A DNA stretch of 64,000 nucleotides from Ancylobacter koreensis (GCF_023016525.1 NZ_JALKCG010000001.1:248001-312000), one strand, 5' to 3'. Positions 26,875 through 37,900 are shown, counted from the first letter of the stretch. Notes: generated from the letters alone by a model not told the origin. Translations and numbers: made by a program.

Positions 26875-26918
26875 ATGAAGTCTTGCTTCATTGGGATTAG
26901 GAGAACAAGTTTTACTTG
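26875..26918. promoter_or_regulatory. lysR-lysE intergenic operator region
   Basis: Two inverted repeats lie between the divergent genes: ATGAAG-N5-CTTCAT (26875-26891) and CAAGT-TTT-ACTTG (26906-26918). LysR regulators usually occupy two such sites spaced by about one to two helical turns. Which one is the high-affinity site is not clear. Confidence 0.55.
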
Positions 26919-26945
26919 ATCGGGAGGAGGCGCCACCAAGGCGCC

Positions 26946-27578
26946 ATGACATCCGCATCGCTCGCCCCCTTTGTCACCGGCTTCCTGCTTTCGGCTGCCC
27001 TCATCGTCGCCATCGGCGCGCAGAACCTGTTCGTGCTGCGGCAGGGGCTGCGGCGCGAGCATGTCGGACCGATCGTGCTGTTCTGCGGCGCCGCCGACGC
27101 GCTGCTGATCCTTGCCGGGGTGGCGGGCGTCGGCGCCTTCCTCGCGGCGCTGCCGCAGCTCTCGACGCTGCTCGCGCTCGGCGGCGCCGGCTTCCTCGGC
27201 TGGTATGGACTGCGCGCCCTGCGGCGCATGGCGACGCCGGAGGCGATGGCGGTGAACGCGGCGGGGGGTGTGACGCTTGCCCGCGCGCTGCTGGCGACGG
27301 CCGGCTTCACCCTGCTCAACCCGCATGTCTATCTCGACACCGTGCTGCTGATGGGCGCCGCCGGCTCGGCACAGCCGGAAGCCGCGCGCCCGCTCTTCGT
27401 GGCGGGGGCGGCGGCGGCGAGCTTCGTCTGGTTCGCCGGGCTCGGCTATGGCGCACGGCTGCTGCGCCCGCTCTTCGCCCGGCCGGGGGCGTGGCGTGTG
27501 CTGGATGCGCTGGTGGGCGTCGTCATGCTGGGGCTTGCCGCCTCGCTCGCCGCCCGCGCGCTGGCGGCCGCAAGCTGA
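26946..27578 (+). CDS. LysE/ArgO family amino-acid exporter
   Basis: Inner-membrane exporter of 210 residues with about six helices. Family features are the N-terminal ALIVAIGAQNLFVLRQGL and the mid-protein motif LNPHVYLDTVLLMG, characteristic of LysE/ArgO. It exports lysine and/or arginine when intracellular levels rise. The ATG at 26946 was chosen because homology begins right after it. Regulated by the divergent ArgP-type protein. The 213 bp after it, before the autotransporter's 3' end, contain nothing I can identify. Confidence 0.92.
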   Translation: MTSASLAPFVTGFLLSAALIVAIGAQNLFVLRQGLRREHVGPIVLFCGAADALLILAGVAGVGAFLAALPQLSTLLALGGAGFLGWYGLRALRRMATPEAMAVNAAGGVTLARALLATAGFTLLNPHVYLDTVLLMGAAGSAQPEAARPLFVAGAAAASFVWFAGLGYGARLLRPLFARPGAWRVLDALVGVVMLGLAASLAARALAAAS

Positions 27579-27791
27579 CGGGGACGCGGGGCCGCCGGGC
27601 TGCAGCGTGGACAGGATGCTCGACGCGGTGCGGAGGTTCGGACGCCGGGTTCGCGATCGTGAGCGCGTTGCGCCCGCGCGTGCCGCGCGGTTGCGAAGCC
27701 GGCCAGGATCGGGAAAGGCGCACCCTCAGCATGGCCCGCCGAAAACGGGGCCGGCCACGCGCCGCACGGGCGTCGGGGCCGGCCTTCGCTA

Positions 27792-30700
27792 TCAGAACTT
27801 CTTCTCGACGCCGATCTTGGCGGTCAGCTGGCTGGCCTCGGAATTGAATTCCGCACCGGCCGAGACGACGAAGGAGAAGCTGCGGTCCACATTGTAGAAC
27901 TGCGCCGAACCGGCGACTTCGCCGAACATCCCGTCGAGCCCGTCGACGAAGCTGGTCGTGGCGAAGGTGGCGGGGTCGAAGAACACCACCGAGTTGTTGC
28001 CCTCGAACTCGTTCCAGAGCTTGCCCAGCACATAGACCTCGCCCGAGCCGAAGCTGGTCACGAAGTTGGCGCCGACGCGCGCACCGATACCGCCGCGAAC
28101 GCTGGTGTTGTCGTCGTAGCTGACCGAGGCCCCGCCATAGTAACCGTCGTCGAAGGACGAGGTGACATAGGCGAAGGACACCACCGGCTCCAGGTAGAAG
28201 ACGTCCTGGGTGAAGCGGTAGCCGACATTGGCCCGCACGCCGACATTGGTCACGTCGCTGTTGAGGCCGGTCATCGACGGCGAGTTGTAGTCGAGGTCGA
28301 GGAAGTCGGCCTTCACCTCGGCATCGGCGTAGAAGGGGCCGGCCTTGTAGGAGAGATAGCCGCCGACCGAGCCGCCGCTGTATTCGGCGGACATGCCGTA
28401 GGAATTGAAGTTCACGTCCGAGGTGATGTAGCCGCCGAACACGCCGAACCGCCAGGTGTCGGTGGCGAGATAGTCCGCGCCGCCGAAGAAGCTGTAGGTG
28501 TTCTGGTCGTACCCGGTGTCATACGCCACCGGCGTGCCGAGGATGTAGGACGTCTCGTAATTGTCCCGCGTCGCCCAGCTGCCGCCGGCCCGCGCCCAGA
28601 TAAGGATCCGGCGGTTCCCCTCGGATTCGACCGCGCCCGGCATCGCGCCGCGGAAATAGGCGTCGTAGATGTGGTCCTGAACGACGCCGTTCGACTGGTA
28701 CCAGATGTTCTGCGCGGCGGTGATCAGGCTCGGCAGGGCGTGCGCGGCCGTGCCCCAGTCGGTGACCAGCTCGAATTCCGAGCTGACCTCGTCCTGGCGC
28801 AGGAAGGTCGCGTAGAACCCGCTCTGCACCGCGCCGTAGCCGCCGATGTTCACATAGCCCTGCGACAGCGGCGAGATGTAGAAAGTCTCGCCGTACTTGC
28901 ACAGCGTGCTGCCGCAGCTGTTATCGGGCGGGAGCGCGCTGAAGGGCGCGAAGTCGGCGCCGACGCCGCCGGTCGCGCCGCTGTAATCCACCACGACGAG
29001 GCCGTTCGAGCTCATGCCCGGAGCACCCTTCACCGTGTTGAGGATGATGCCGGTCGAGCCCGAGACGCTCGCAGCGACGAAGTCCTTGTCCTTGCCGTGG
29101 TCGGTGATGACGAGAACGTCGGCGGTGTTGTCGGTGTAGTCGATGTCGACGGCCAGATTGCCGTAGCCGGTATAGCTCGCCTCCAGCAGGAAGCGGTCGC
29201 CGACGCCACCGTCCATCATCGACAGCACGCCGTTATTGATCAGCGTGAAGTCGTGGAACTTGGTCTGCTCGGCCGTATCGGCGAGGAAGGCGGACTGGAT
29301 CAGGCCGGTGTTCTCGAGATAGGCGTCCGTGCCCTTGATCTTGCTCTCGCCGGAAGTGAACCAGGTGCCGGTGTTGAGGAAAGCCGCCGTGCCCGAATCC
29401 TTGCTGTCGACATCGACGGCACCGATAAGCAAGCCGTCATTGACCACCAGGCTGCTGCCGCCCTTGATCTTCAGCTCCGCGTCGTCCGCCGCATCGGCGA
29501 AGTCGGCGAGCCAGCCGGAGGCCAGCACGTTGTCTACGGCCAGCCAGTTCGCGCCGAAGCCGAAGGAGAGCACGTCGATGGCGCTGCTGTTCCAGCCATA
29601 GGGCGTGTTGATGCTGCCGATGACGCCAGTGTCGCCGTTGTAGACGAGCACGCCGGACGCCGTCTTGTCGGCATCCACCTTGACGACGGAGGTGTCTTTG
29701 CCGCCCTCGCCGATCAGCGTGCCGAAATTCAGCACCGCGACGGACGACTCACCCTTGTACTTGATGTCGACGGCCGAGCCGACAGGCGCGAACACGCCGC
29801 CGGTCGTCACCGCCTCGGTGCCCGGCGTCACCGTGGCACCGTTCGCGAAGCCCGGCGTCAGGTAGTCGTCCTGCCCGCTGAAATCCCAGACGCCCGAATT
29901 CGCCACCACCACGCCGAAGGCGGTGGGCTCCGACTCGTAGCCGTAAATGATGTCCGAAACGTCGATCTCCAGATCGCTTGTCGGAGGTCGGGAGCGCATA
30001 GGTGCCGTCGCCATAATTGCTATAGACGTTGATGCGGGCGTTCGGGCTCGACACGGCGTCGATATCACCCAGGCCGTTCGCCACGATGATCGAGCCGCCG
30101 ATCCCGTCCTTGCTGTTCTCGGCATAGATGCCGGCATTGACCTTGCTGCCATCCATTTCGAGCAGGCCGGCATTGACGACCACGACGGTGCCGTTGCTGC
30201 CGTCCCCGTCCTTGCTGTCCGTGCTGGCGTAGATGCCGTACTCGCCGGCGGCGGAGATCTCCGAGCCGATCCAGTTGGCGACGAAGATGTCCCCCCCTTC
30301 TTGTTGTTCACCTCGATGCCGATCTTGTCGGCGTCGATGACGCCGGACGCGCCGAGCGAGGGGAAGCCGTTATAGACCGAGACTATGGACCCGTTGCCGT
30401 CGACGGAAATGCCGTCCTCGCCGCGATGATCGTCTCGGAAGAGGCGTTGTAGATGTCGACGGAACCCGAACCCTCGGCCTTGACCGCGATACCGGTCTTG
30501 TCGGCTTCGATATGCCCGAAATTATAGATATCGGTGTGGCCCGTGCTGTCCTTGCCGGTCTCGACGGAAATGCCGTTCTTGTCGGCATAGATGTCACCGG
30601 CATTGAAGATGTCGATGACGCCGGCACCGCTCTCGTTCTTGGCCGAGATACCGTCTTCCTTCGCGTAGATCGCGCCGGTCTCGACGATCTTGCTCGTCAT

Positions 30701-31498
30701 CTCGTCCAGCACGCCGTTCCAGATGGTGATGTCGCCGCTCTTGGACGTCGCCTTGATGCCGGTGCCTTTGACCTGACCGATGGTGAAGGCTTCACCCACC
30801 TCGAGGTCGACGGGGGTGGTGTCTACATAGAACTGGTTGTCCTTGAGCGACAGTTTGTCGGCGAAGATCACACCGACGATGCCGGTGTTGACGATGACGA
30901 TATCGCCATCCTTGGACTCGGCCGTGATGCCGTCGCCCTTGCTGGCCTCGATATAGGCGCCGCTCTCGATGGAAATGTTGCCGAGATTGGCGTCCTTGGT
31001 ACCGGTCTTCACCGCGATGCCGGTCTTCGTGCTCTCGATGGCGCTGGTGTCGCCGATCTCGACCTCGATGTCGTAGCCCTTGTCGTCCTCGATCGAGACG
31101 CCTTCACCGTTGAAGTAGTTGTAAACCGTGTTGTCGCTGCCATCCACTTCCGGCGCGGTGAGGTGGAAGTCGTTGTCGAAGGTCTTGTCGGAGCCCGTCG
31201 TCGGCGCCTTACCGGACTTGTACTGCGCGTCCTTGCCGGAAATCTCGCCCTGGCAGACGGCGTTCCAGTAATCGAGCGGAGCCATGCCCGGGGCGTTGGT
31301 GATCGTGCAGCCGGAGAGCGGGACGGCCCGAGCCGGGGTCGGCTGGACGACGACCACGCAGGTCATCAGGGCCGTGCCGGCGAGAAGAGCGCCACGTGCT
31401 AGGCCGGCCGGCGTCAAGGCACGGAAACGGAACTTGCCGGACACAGCAGCACGCTTGAGGCCGGAGCGCTGGGCGCTCGCCTTCCGCTTCATACGCAT
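27792..31498 (-). pseudogene. Autotransporter, lysine-rich passenger, interrupted by three frameshifts
   Basis: Outer-membrane autotransporter that would be about 1230 residues if intact. It starts at ATG 31498 with a long extended signal peptide (residues ~1-60, cleavage near ARAV). Repeated short beta-helix units such as AKEDGISAKNESGAGVIDI and ADKTGIAVKAEGSGSVDI follow, and the gene ends in a beta-barrel finishing with KKF. Coding similarity continues across three frame changes: near 30428 (one base apparently missing in AACATCGCGGCG context), at a C7 run near 30291-30297, and near 29985. The last two compensate each other. They may be sequencing errors, true decay, or slippage at the C7 run. 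The first ~280 mature residues contain about 22 Lys and no Arg. It is head to head with a methyltransferase gene. Confidence 0.8.
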
Positions 31499-31625
31499 TC
31501 TAAAAGCCCCCCCGGCAAACGGCCGGTGAGGACTTGCCAAACGGCTTGAAAACCTCCCCGGCATCGCTTGCCCGGAGGTATTCGCCGGGCCTAAGAAGAA
31601 AAACCTTAGCAATGCGGGGGCATGA

Positions 31626-33167
31626 ATGTCGGCATCGTGGATGGCGGGCTATGTGAGCGATGTGACCTACACGCTCGGCTTTTACCGCGAGCTCGCTCCC
31701 TCGTTCCTTCAGTTCGTCTGCGAGAGCAACGGCGTGCAGGGAGCGCCGCGCGATCGCCGCCTGCGCTATTGCGAGCTGGGCTGCGGGCGCGGCTACGGCA
31801 CCGCCCTGCTCGCCGCCGCCAACAGCGACATCGACTTTGTCGGCATCGACTTCAACCCCACCCACATCGCCGAAGCGCGGGCTCTGGCCACACGGGCGGG
31901 CCTCGACAATCTCCGCTTCATCGAGACGAGTTTCGGCGAGGCGCTGGCCTCCTCCGACCCGGCGCTGGCGGAATTCGACATCATCGCCCTGCACGGCGTC
32001 TATACTTGGGTGGCGCCCGAAGTGCGGCGCGACATTGTGAGCTTCCTGCGCGCCAAGCTGCGCTCGGGCGGCATCGCCTATGTCAGCTACAACACCTTCC
32101 CCGGCTGGGCGGCGGCAGCGCCGCTTCAGCACCTCATCGGCCAGATCGCCGCGCGCACGACGGGCGACAGCATCGCGCGTTTCAAGCGCGCCTACGACAC
32201 GCTCGTCCAGCTCTCCCAGCCGGGCTGCGCCTATATCGGTCGCAACCCGGCGGTGAAGTCGCGGCTGGACGCGATGGCCAACCAGAACCCAAGCTACCTC
32301 GCGCACGAGTTCCTGAACGAGTTCTGGGAACCCATCTATGTGAGCGACGCCTTCGCCGACTTCGCCGAGGCCAAACTCACCTTCGTCGGATCGGCCACCA
32401 TCGGCGAGAACCGCCTGTCCTTCTGCGTGCCGAAGGACATGTTCGAGCTGGTGAGCCAGGCTCCCGACCAGACGATGCGCGAGCAGATCAAGGATTTCAT
32501 CGGCAACAAGCAGTTCCGCCGCGACGTCTATGTGAAGGGGCCCATCGCGCTCACCCCGGCCGAACAGCGCAGCCGTTTCCAGGACACGCTGTTCGCGCTG
32601 ACCGGACCGGTCGCCACCCTTCCCGAAAGCTGGCCCATACCGGCGGGTACCGCCCGGCCGGCGCCGGGCCTCGTCGAAGGGGCCGTCGCCCGGCTCAGGC
32701 AGGGGCCGGCCACCGGCGGCGAGCTCATGACGCTGCTGGCGCACATCGCCCAGACCGAGGTCGATGTGCGCATCGTCTGCGAGATACTCATCGAGAACCA
32801 TCTGCTGGTCCCCGCCCGCCCGGCCGGCTCCGCCAGCGACCCGGCCGCCGCCGCACGGCTCAACGAGGTGGTCGGCAACCTCTCGCTGAAGGCGGATACC
32901 CACCGCTTCTTCGCCTCTCCGGTGCTGGGCTCGGCTGTCGGCGTCTCACAGTTCGACCGGCTGGCGCTGCCGCTTCTCGAGCGCAATGCCGGCGCCGGAG
33001 CGGAGGAGCTTGCGGGCCTCGCGCTGGCGCGCGTGACGGAGAGCGGTCTCAACATCCGCCGCCGGGGCAAGACCGGGGACGCGACCGCCGGCGACCTCAT
33101 CGACCTGGCGGAGAATCTGCGCGGCCAAACCGCCCCCATGCTGCGAAATCTCGGCATCGGCAGCTGA
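31626..33167 (+). CDS. Class I SAM methyltransferase with MethyTransf_Reg domain, OmpB-methyltransferase-like
   Basis: Predicted protein methyltransferase, 513 residues. The N-terminal SAM-binding domain shows motif I ELGCGRGYGTALLAAAN (about residues 50-66) and VGIDFNPTHIAEAR. The linking motif YVSYNTFPGW (about 155) leads into the MethyTransf_Reg region, then a C-terminal domain. This layout is that of the rickettsial lysine methyltransferases PKMT1/PKMT2, which modify the autotransporter OmpB (established for Rickettsia). ATG 31626 is 127 bp from the start of the divergent Lys-rich autotransporter, which is therefore the natural candidate substrate (inference). A generic or small-molecule methyltransferase role remains possible. 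Confidence 0.82.
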   Translation: MSASWMAGYVSDVTYTLGFYRELAPSFLQFVCESNGVQGAPRDRRLRYCELGCGRGYGTALLAAANSDIDFVGIDFNPTHIAEARALATRAGLDNLRFIETSFGEALASSDPALAEFDIIALHGVYTWVAPEVRRDIVSFLRAKLRSGGIAYVSYNTFPGWAAAAPLQHLIGQIAARTTGDSIARFKRAYDTLVQLSQPGCAYIGRNPAVKSRLDAMANQNPSYLAHEFLNEFWEPIYVSDAFADFAEAKLTFVGSATIGENRLSFCVPKDMFELVSQAPDQTMREQIKDFIGNKQFRRDVYVKGPIALTPAEQRSRFQDTLFALTGPVATLPESWPIPAGTARPAPGLVEGAVARLRQGPATGGELMTLLAHIAQTEVDVRIVCEILIENHLLVPARPAGSASDPAAAARLNEVVGNLSLKADTHRFFASPVLGSAVGVSQFDRLALPLLERNAGAGAEELAGLALARVTESGLNIRRRGKTGDATAGDLIDLAENLRGQTAPMLRNLGIGS

Positions 33168-33522
33168 AGCGCGAACGGCGCGGCCGGCCAGGCCGCCCGA
33201 ACCGGCTGAACGCCTTGGGAATCGGCACAGGGGGGCGCTGATCGTCAGATTGCGCCTTCCCCTTCGGAACGGTCCGCCTCGGTCGTCGGAATGCCGGTGA
33301 GCCGCTGAGATACGGCGCGGGGCCGAAAAACGCCCCTGAATCGGCGATTTATGGCGGGCCGCGAGCGACCAAGAAGAGAACTATATGTTCGCTATAGCCC
33401 TATGACGTGTGTTGGCTCATACCTGCCCCTCGCCGCCTTTCAGCGACGTCCGCTTTGCGCCGCCACTTCAGCCGTTCGGTCTGGCTCAGCGCTACGCGGA
33501 AACCGCCATTCGTTCACCTCGC
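33168..33522. other. Non-coding stretch before the IS remnant
   Basis: No gene, RNA or terminator recognised. Base composition is less GC-biased at its right side (about 33350-33420, with CTATATGTTCGCTATAGCCC). The short open frames here have no protein-like composition. It may be debris from insertion events. Confidence 0.4.
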
Positions 33523-33918
33523 TTATGGCAGCGATTGGGAACGATCAAGATGGGGATTTTGAACAGCCCCGGCTTCACCGGAGGCCATTGGTTTGAGCCA
33601 CGCCGCCATTTTCTGCTCATCGAGCAGAGCATAATAGCGTTTCTCGGCTTCGGCCGGCGGGATGTTGCCGATAGGCGCCAGAAGCCGGCGATGGTTGAAC
33701 CCGTCAACCCAGGTCAGCGTGGCGAACTCGACGCCCTCAAAGGATCGCCAAGGCCCCCGACGATGGATGACCTCGGCCCGGTAGAGGCCGTTGATCGTCT
33801 TGGCGAGTGCGTTGTCATAGCTGTCACCGACGCTGCTGACGGAAGGCCCGATGCCGACCTCAGCCAGCCGTTCGGTGTAGCGAATGCTCACATATTGCGA
33901 TCCGCGATCGGTGGCCCT
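33523..33918 (-). pseudogene. IS3-family transposase OrfB fragment
   Basis: C-terminal ~120 residues of an IS3-family DDE transposase. Recognisable segments are DRGSQYVSIRYTERLAE, SVGDSYDNALAKTINGLY, the third-acid region around RAEVIHRRGPW, and FNHRRLLAPIGNIPPAEAE. A TAG stop (33919-33921) immediately precedes DRGSQY, and the upstream two thirds of the gene are missing. The 3' end runs into a probable terminal repeat at 33560-33585. It is an inactive relic marking past insertion between the methyltransferase and luxR genes. Confidence 0.85.
33560..33585. repeat. Probable terminal inverted repeat of the IS3 remnant
   Basis: The segment begins TGAACAGCCCCGGC and ends CCGGAGGC, resembling the TGAACCGCCCCGG...-type ends of IS3-family elements as I recall them. 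Only this end is seen, because the other side of the element was lost. Confidence 0.45.
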
Positions 33919-34019
33919 CTAGCCTCCGGCTTGTTTGCGTGCGGTTTGCGAGACGCTAGTGTACACACACTGGAACACCGGCGCCTCCAAGCTGAAGCCG
34001 TTTCCGCCGAAGGATTTCC

Positions 34020-34787
34020 ATGGACACCGAAGGCGTTCACCAGCTTTGGGACGAGCTTTCCGATTTCGAGGCTGGCCAATCCTCTGCTGCGGCGGCGCAC
34101 CTCATGTCATGGCTGTGCAAGGCCTCACAGGCGTGGAACGCCACATGGGCCGGCGCCCTGCGACTGCCCGACCCGACGGAGGGCGACGCGCTGCAAGGCT
34201 GGCGTGTTGCCGGTGTACAGGCCCTGCACCCCGTTGCCCCGCATCTGGACGAACAGCATTTCAAGATCATTCTCGAAGCCTGGGACCGCCGCGAGATCGA
34301 CCCTTCCTTCCTGCTGCCGATGCGAGGCGTCGGCACCTTCCGCAGCTACTCCTTCCGGCGCGAACTGCCGGCGGAGTGGTTCTCGTCGCCGTTCTACGAA
34401 CAGCACTACGGGCGGGTGGGCACCTTCGACGCCGTGTTCGTCGCCTTCCCGCTGAACGGCGACTGCGAATCGCATTTCGGTTTCTATTCCGCGCGGACCT
34501 TTACCGATGAGGAGATCCAGCTGCTGATGCTGGGCCTGCGTGGCATCAAATGGTTTCACCGCCAGCTCATGCTGGGACACGGCCTGCTGCTGGCCTCCGC
34601 ACCCTTGACCGCGACAGAGCGGCGTGTGCTGCATCTGCTGCTCACCAAGGCCTCGGAAAAGGAGATCGGCGGACGCCTCGACATGGCGACCTCCACCGCG
34701 CACCAGCATGTCACCCGCATCTACCGCAAGTTCGGCGTGCGCAGCCGGGCGGAGCTGATGGGCATCTGGCTCAACAGCGCCGGCTAA
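34020..34787 (+). CDS. LuxR family transcriptional regulator
   Basis: Regulator of 255 residues. The C-terminal ~65 residues form a LuxR/GerE helix-turn-helix (LTATERRVLHLLLTKASEKE ... STAHQHVTRIYRKFGVRSRAEL). The N-terminal ~180 residues are a sensory domain I cannot assign; it lacks an obvious receiver aspartate or acyl-homoserine-lactone pocket pattern. The ATG at 34020 was chosen as the first in frame with protein-like sequence. It lies 140 bp upstream of, and in the same direction as, the large autotransporter gene, and an inverted repeat in the gap could be its operator. Control of surface-protein expression is the likely job. Confidence 0.85.
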   Translation: MDTEGVHQLWDELSDFEAGQSSAAAAHLMSWLCKASQAWNATWAGALRLPDPTEGDALQGWRVAGVQALHPVAPHLDEQHFKIILEAWDRREIDPSFLLPMRGVGTFRSYSFRRELPAEWFSSPFYEQHYGRVGTFDAVFVAFPLNGDCESHFGFYSARTFTDEEIQLLMLGLRGIKWFHRQLMLGHGLLLASAPLTATERRVLHLLLTKASEKEIGGRLDMATSTAHQHVTRIYRKFGVRSRAELMGIWLNSAG

Positions 34788-34810
34788 AGGTCGGTGCCGG
34801 CCCGCGCCTA

Positions 34811-34826
34811 TCCTCTATTTAGAGGA
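34811..34826. promoter_or_regulatory. Candidate operator: TCCTCT-ATTT-AGAGGA
   Basis: A perfect 6-bp inverted repeat around ATTT, 100 bp before the autotransporter start and 23 bp after luxR. Size and place suit a site for the adjacent LuxR-type protein. An ATTATA-like -10 follows at about 34852-34858. Confidence 0.4.
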
Positions 34827-34927
34827 CATGAACCTCGAAAATCCGTCGCCTATTATACCACCACGGCGTCGGAACTCCGGCTGCGCGCAGAAGTCGATCG
34901 GGGCGGTCGCGGGGGGGGGGCGGGGCG

Positions 34928-37900
34928 ATGGTGTGCGACGCTGAGATGCGGGCGGGAAAGCGACGCGACATGCAGGGTCGTCACCCCGTCGTGGGAGCCC
35001 GCGCCCGTGCCGCGGCGCTGGGAGGCGTGTCGCCTCTCGTCCTGTGCGCGCTCGCCGGAACCCTTGTCGTGTCTCCGACCATGTTGCCACTGCCGGCTTT
35101 CGCCGAGGGCGGTAATGGCGGCTCGGTTACCGACTACTCGGGCGGCGGCGCTGGCGGTGCCGATTCGGCAACGGCAACCGGCGGTGCCGGTGGTAATGGC
35201 GGCTTTGTCAACTCGGCCGGCGGGGGCGGTGGCGCCGGCGTGGCCGGTGGCGCCGGCGGAAATGGCGGCGGCGATCCGGGCGCGGGTGGTGCCGGCGCTA
35301 GCGCGGTCGGCGGCGCGGGCACTGACGGCGGCCAGGGCGGTGATGGCAGAAACAACGGCGGCGGCGGCGGCGGCGGCGGCGCGCATGGCGCGGTGCTCAC
35401 GACGACGACCACCGATGCCGGTGCCACGGGTGGAGGTGGCGGCAATGGCGGCAATGGAACGCCTGTCTTTACCAACGTCGCAGGCGGCGGCGGCGGTGGC
35501 GGCGGCGCGGCCGGTTGGGGCGTCGTCGTCGACGGCACCGGTCTCACCTACACCCTGACCGGAACCGCTGCAGGCGGCACGGGCGGCGCGGGGGGGAATG
35601 GCACCGGCACCGCAGGCAATGGCGGCGCGGGCGGAACCGGCGGGACGGGTGTCACTTTCACCGGCAGCGGCACGCTCGTCAATTCGGGCTCCATCCTCGG
35701 CGGCACGGGCGGGGCGGGGGGAACGTCCGCCTACCGGGCCGGGGCCGCCGGCGCGGGCGGCAGCGGTGTCGTCGGCGCCGATCTGACGATCGTCAATGCC
35801 GGCGCCATTTCCGGCGGCCTTGCCGGCGATGGCGTGACGCGCGCCAATGCCATCTCCTTCACCGGCGGCTCAAATAGTCTGACGCTTCAGGAGGGCTGGA
35901 GCCTCACCGGCGATCTGGGCGTGAACGCCGCCGGCAGCTCGCTCACCTTCAAGCTCGACGGCATAGACGCCGATGTGTCGAACAACATCACCGGCCAGGG
36001 CGGCGTCATCGTCGATGTCGGGCCGCAGGTTCTGACGCTGTCGGGCGTCAACAGCTATTCCGGCGGCACGACCATAACCTCCGGCACGCTGAGCGTGGCG
36101 AGCGCGGAGGCGCTGGGCGACGGTGTCAGCCTCACCTTCGATGCGCCGGTGAGCGGCGTGACCGGGCTTTCCGACGCAGCGTCCACGCTCTCGTCTGCCA
36201 TCTCCGCCTATGCGAGCGCGCCGACCGCAGAGAACGCGGCGGCGCTGGCGGCGGCGCAGGCCGGCTACCGGCAGACGATCGACGAGGGACAGTCGAGCGG
36301 CGAACTGCCGACGCTGCAGGTAACCGGAGTGCTGTCTCTCAACCCCGGGACCGACAGGCCGATCGCGATCGGTGATGGGCAGGCCGGTACGATTCGCCTG
36401 GAAGGCGACGATGCCGCGCTGACCATGTTCGGCTTCCCCATCAGCGGAACCGACAGTGCCATCAAGGTCGGGAGCGGCGGCGTGCTCGATCTCGGCGTCG
36501 GCGAAGGCCAGGTTCTGGGCTATGTCTTCGCCGAGAACCACGCTGACACGGGAGGGGCGCTCTACAACGCATCCGGAACGGTGAGCATCGCCCACGCGAA
36601 CTTCACCGGAAATTCGGCGGCGACTTCCAGCGGCGCCATCCTGAATACGGGCGTCATGACGCTGTCAGACAGTGCCTTCTCGGAGAACTCTGCTGACTAT
36701 GGAGGGGCCATCGGCCAATTTGGCACCCTTCTGGTCGAACGCAGCACCTTCACGGACAATGACGTCCAGTCGGTGGGCGGGGCGATCTACATCTCGGGCG
36801 GATCCCCAACCACGGTTATTGCAAGCAGCTTCTCCGGCAACAGCGCGGGGGAGCAGGGCGGCGCGATCTCTGCTGAAGGGGCATATATTCCTGTCGTTTT
36901 GAGCGTCGTCGACAGCGATTTCACCGGCAACAGTGCGGGGTCGGTAGGCGGTGCGATCGCGCTGCAAGGCGGCACGCTTAACCTGACGGTCAGTGCTGGC
37001 TCCGGCAGCCTGTTTTCCGGCAATACGGCCGGCGGTCAGGCCTCGGCGATCCATGTGGGGACTGGCGTCCGCATGAACGTCTCTCCGTCGTATTTCGTCT
37101 ACACGGCGTCCACGCTCAATGTCGACACGGGTACAGGGGCGCTGCTCGACATGCGCGACCCGATGAGCGGCTACGCCGACAACGTCACCAACACCGTGGC
37201 GAAGACCGGGGCCGGCACCTGGGCGCTGGGGGGCGGGAGTGTGCTCGCCGTATCCGGCACTGGCGCCACTGACTTCTCGGTCTCGGAAGGCCAACTCTAT
37301 CTCTACGCCGCCGGCGAGGTCGACAACCCGACCACGGACGACGAGGACGCCGTGGTTGGCGCGGGCACGATCCAGCTCGACGGCGCGACGTCCACCTTCA
37401 CGGTCGGGGCCGACGGCACGCTAGTCGCCGGCGGCGCGAACAGCGTCACGACGGCCGGCATCATCACCTTCGAGGATGGCGCCACGCTGCGCGGCGGCAA
37501 TGCCGACACCGCCATGGGCGGCACCGATCCCACCTTCATGGAGAAGGGCGGCGCCACCTCGCTGAGCCTCACCGCCACCGGCGGCATCACGCTGGAGGGC
37601 ACGCTCAACGTCGCGGCGCTCGGCGCCACCGACAGTTTCACCCTTGATGGCGCACTCGGCGGGGAGCACGGTGCGCTCACAAAAACCGGCGCCGGCACGG
37701 TGGTGCTGACAGGTGCCAACACCTATGCCGGCGGAACCAGGATCGAGGCCGGTACGCTCAGTGTCTCGTCCAACGCCAATCTTGGCGCGGCGGCGGGCGG
37801 TCTCGCCTTCGACGGCGGCACTCTGGCGACCACGGCCAGTTTCGACAGCGCTCGCGCTATCACCCTGCTCGCCAGCTCCAGCATCGACGTGGCCGCAAGT

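Noticed and set aside
28671-30032. 453-codon plus-strand frame inside the broken autotransporter
   Set aside because: Antisense to passenger and barrel coding sequence whose similarity is clear.
35140-35860. Repetitive glycine-codon DNA considered as a repeat array or CRISPR
   Set aside because: Irregular short GGC/GGT-rich units without constant spacers, explained by the Gly-rich part of the autotransporter. No CRISPR array was found in the window.
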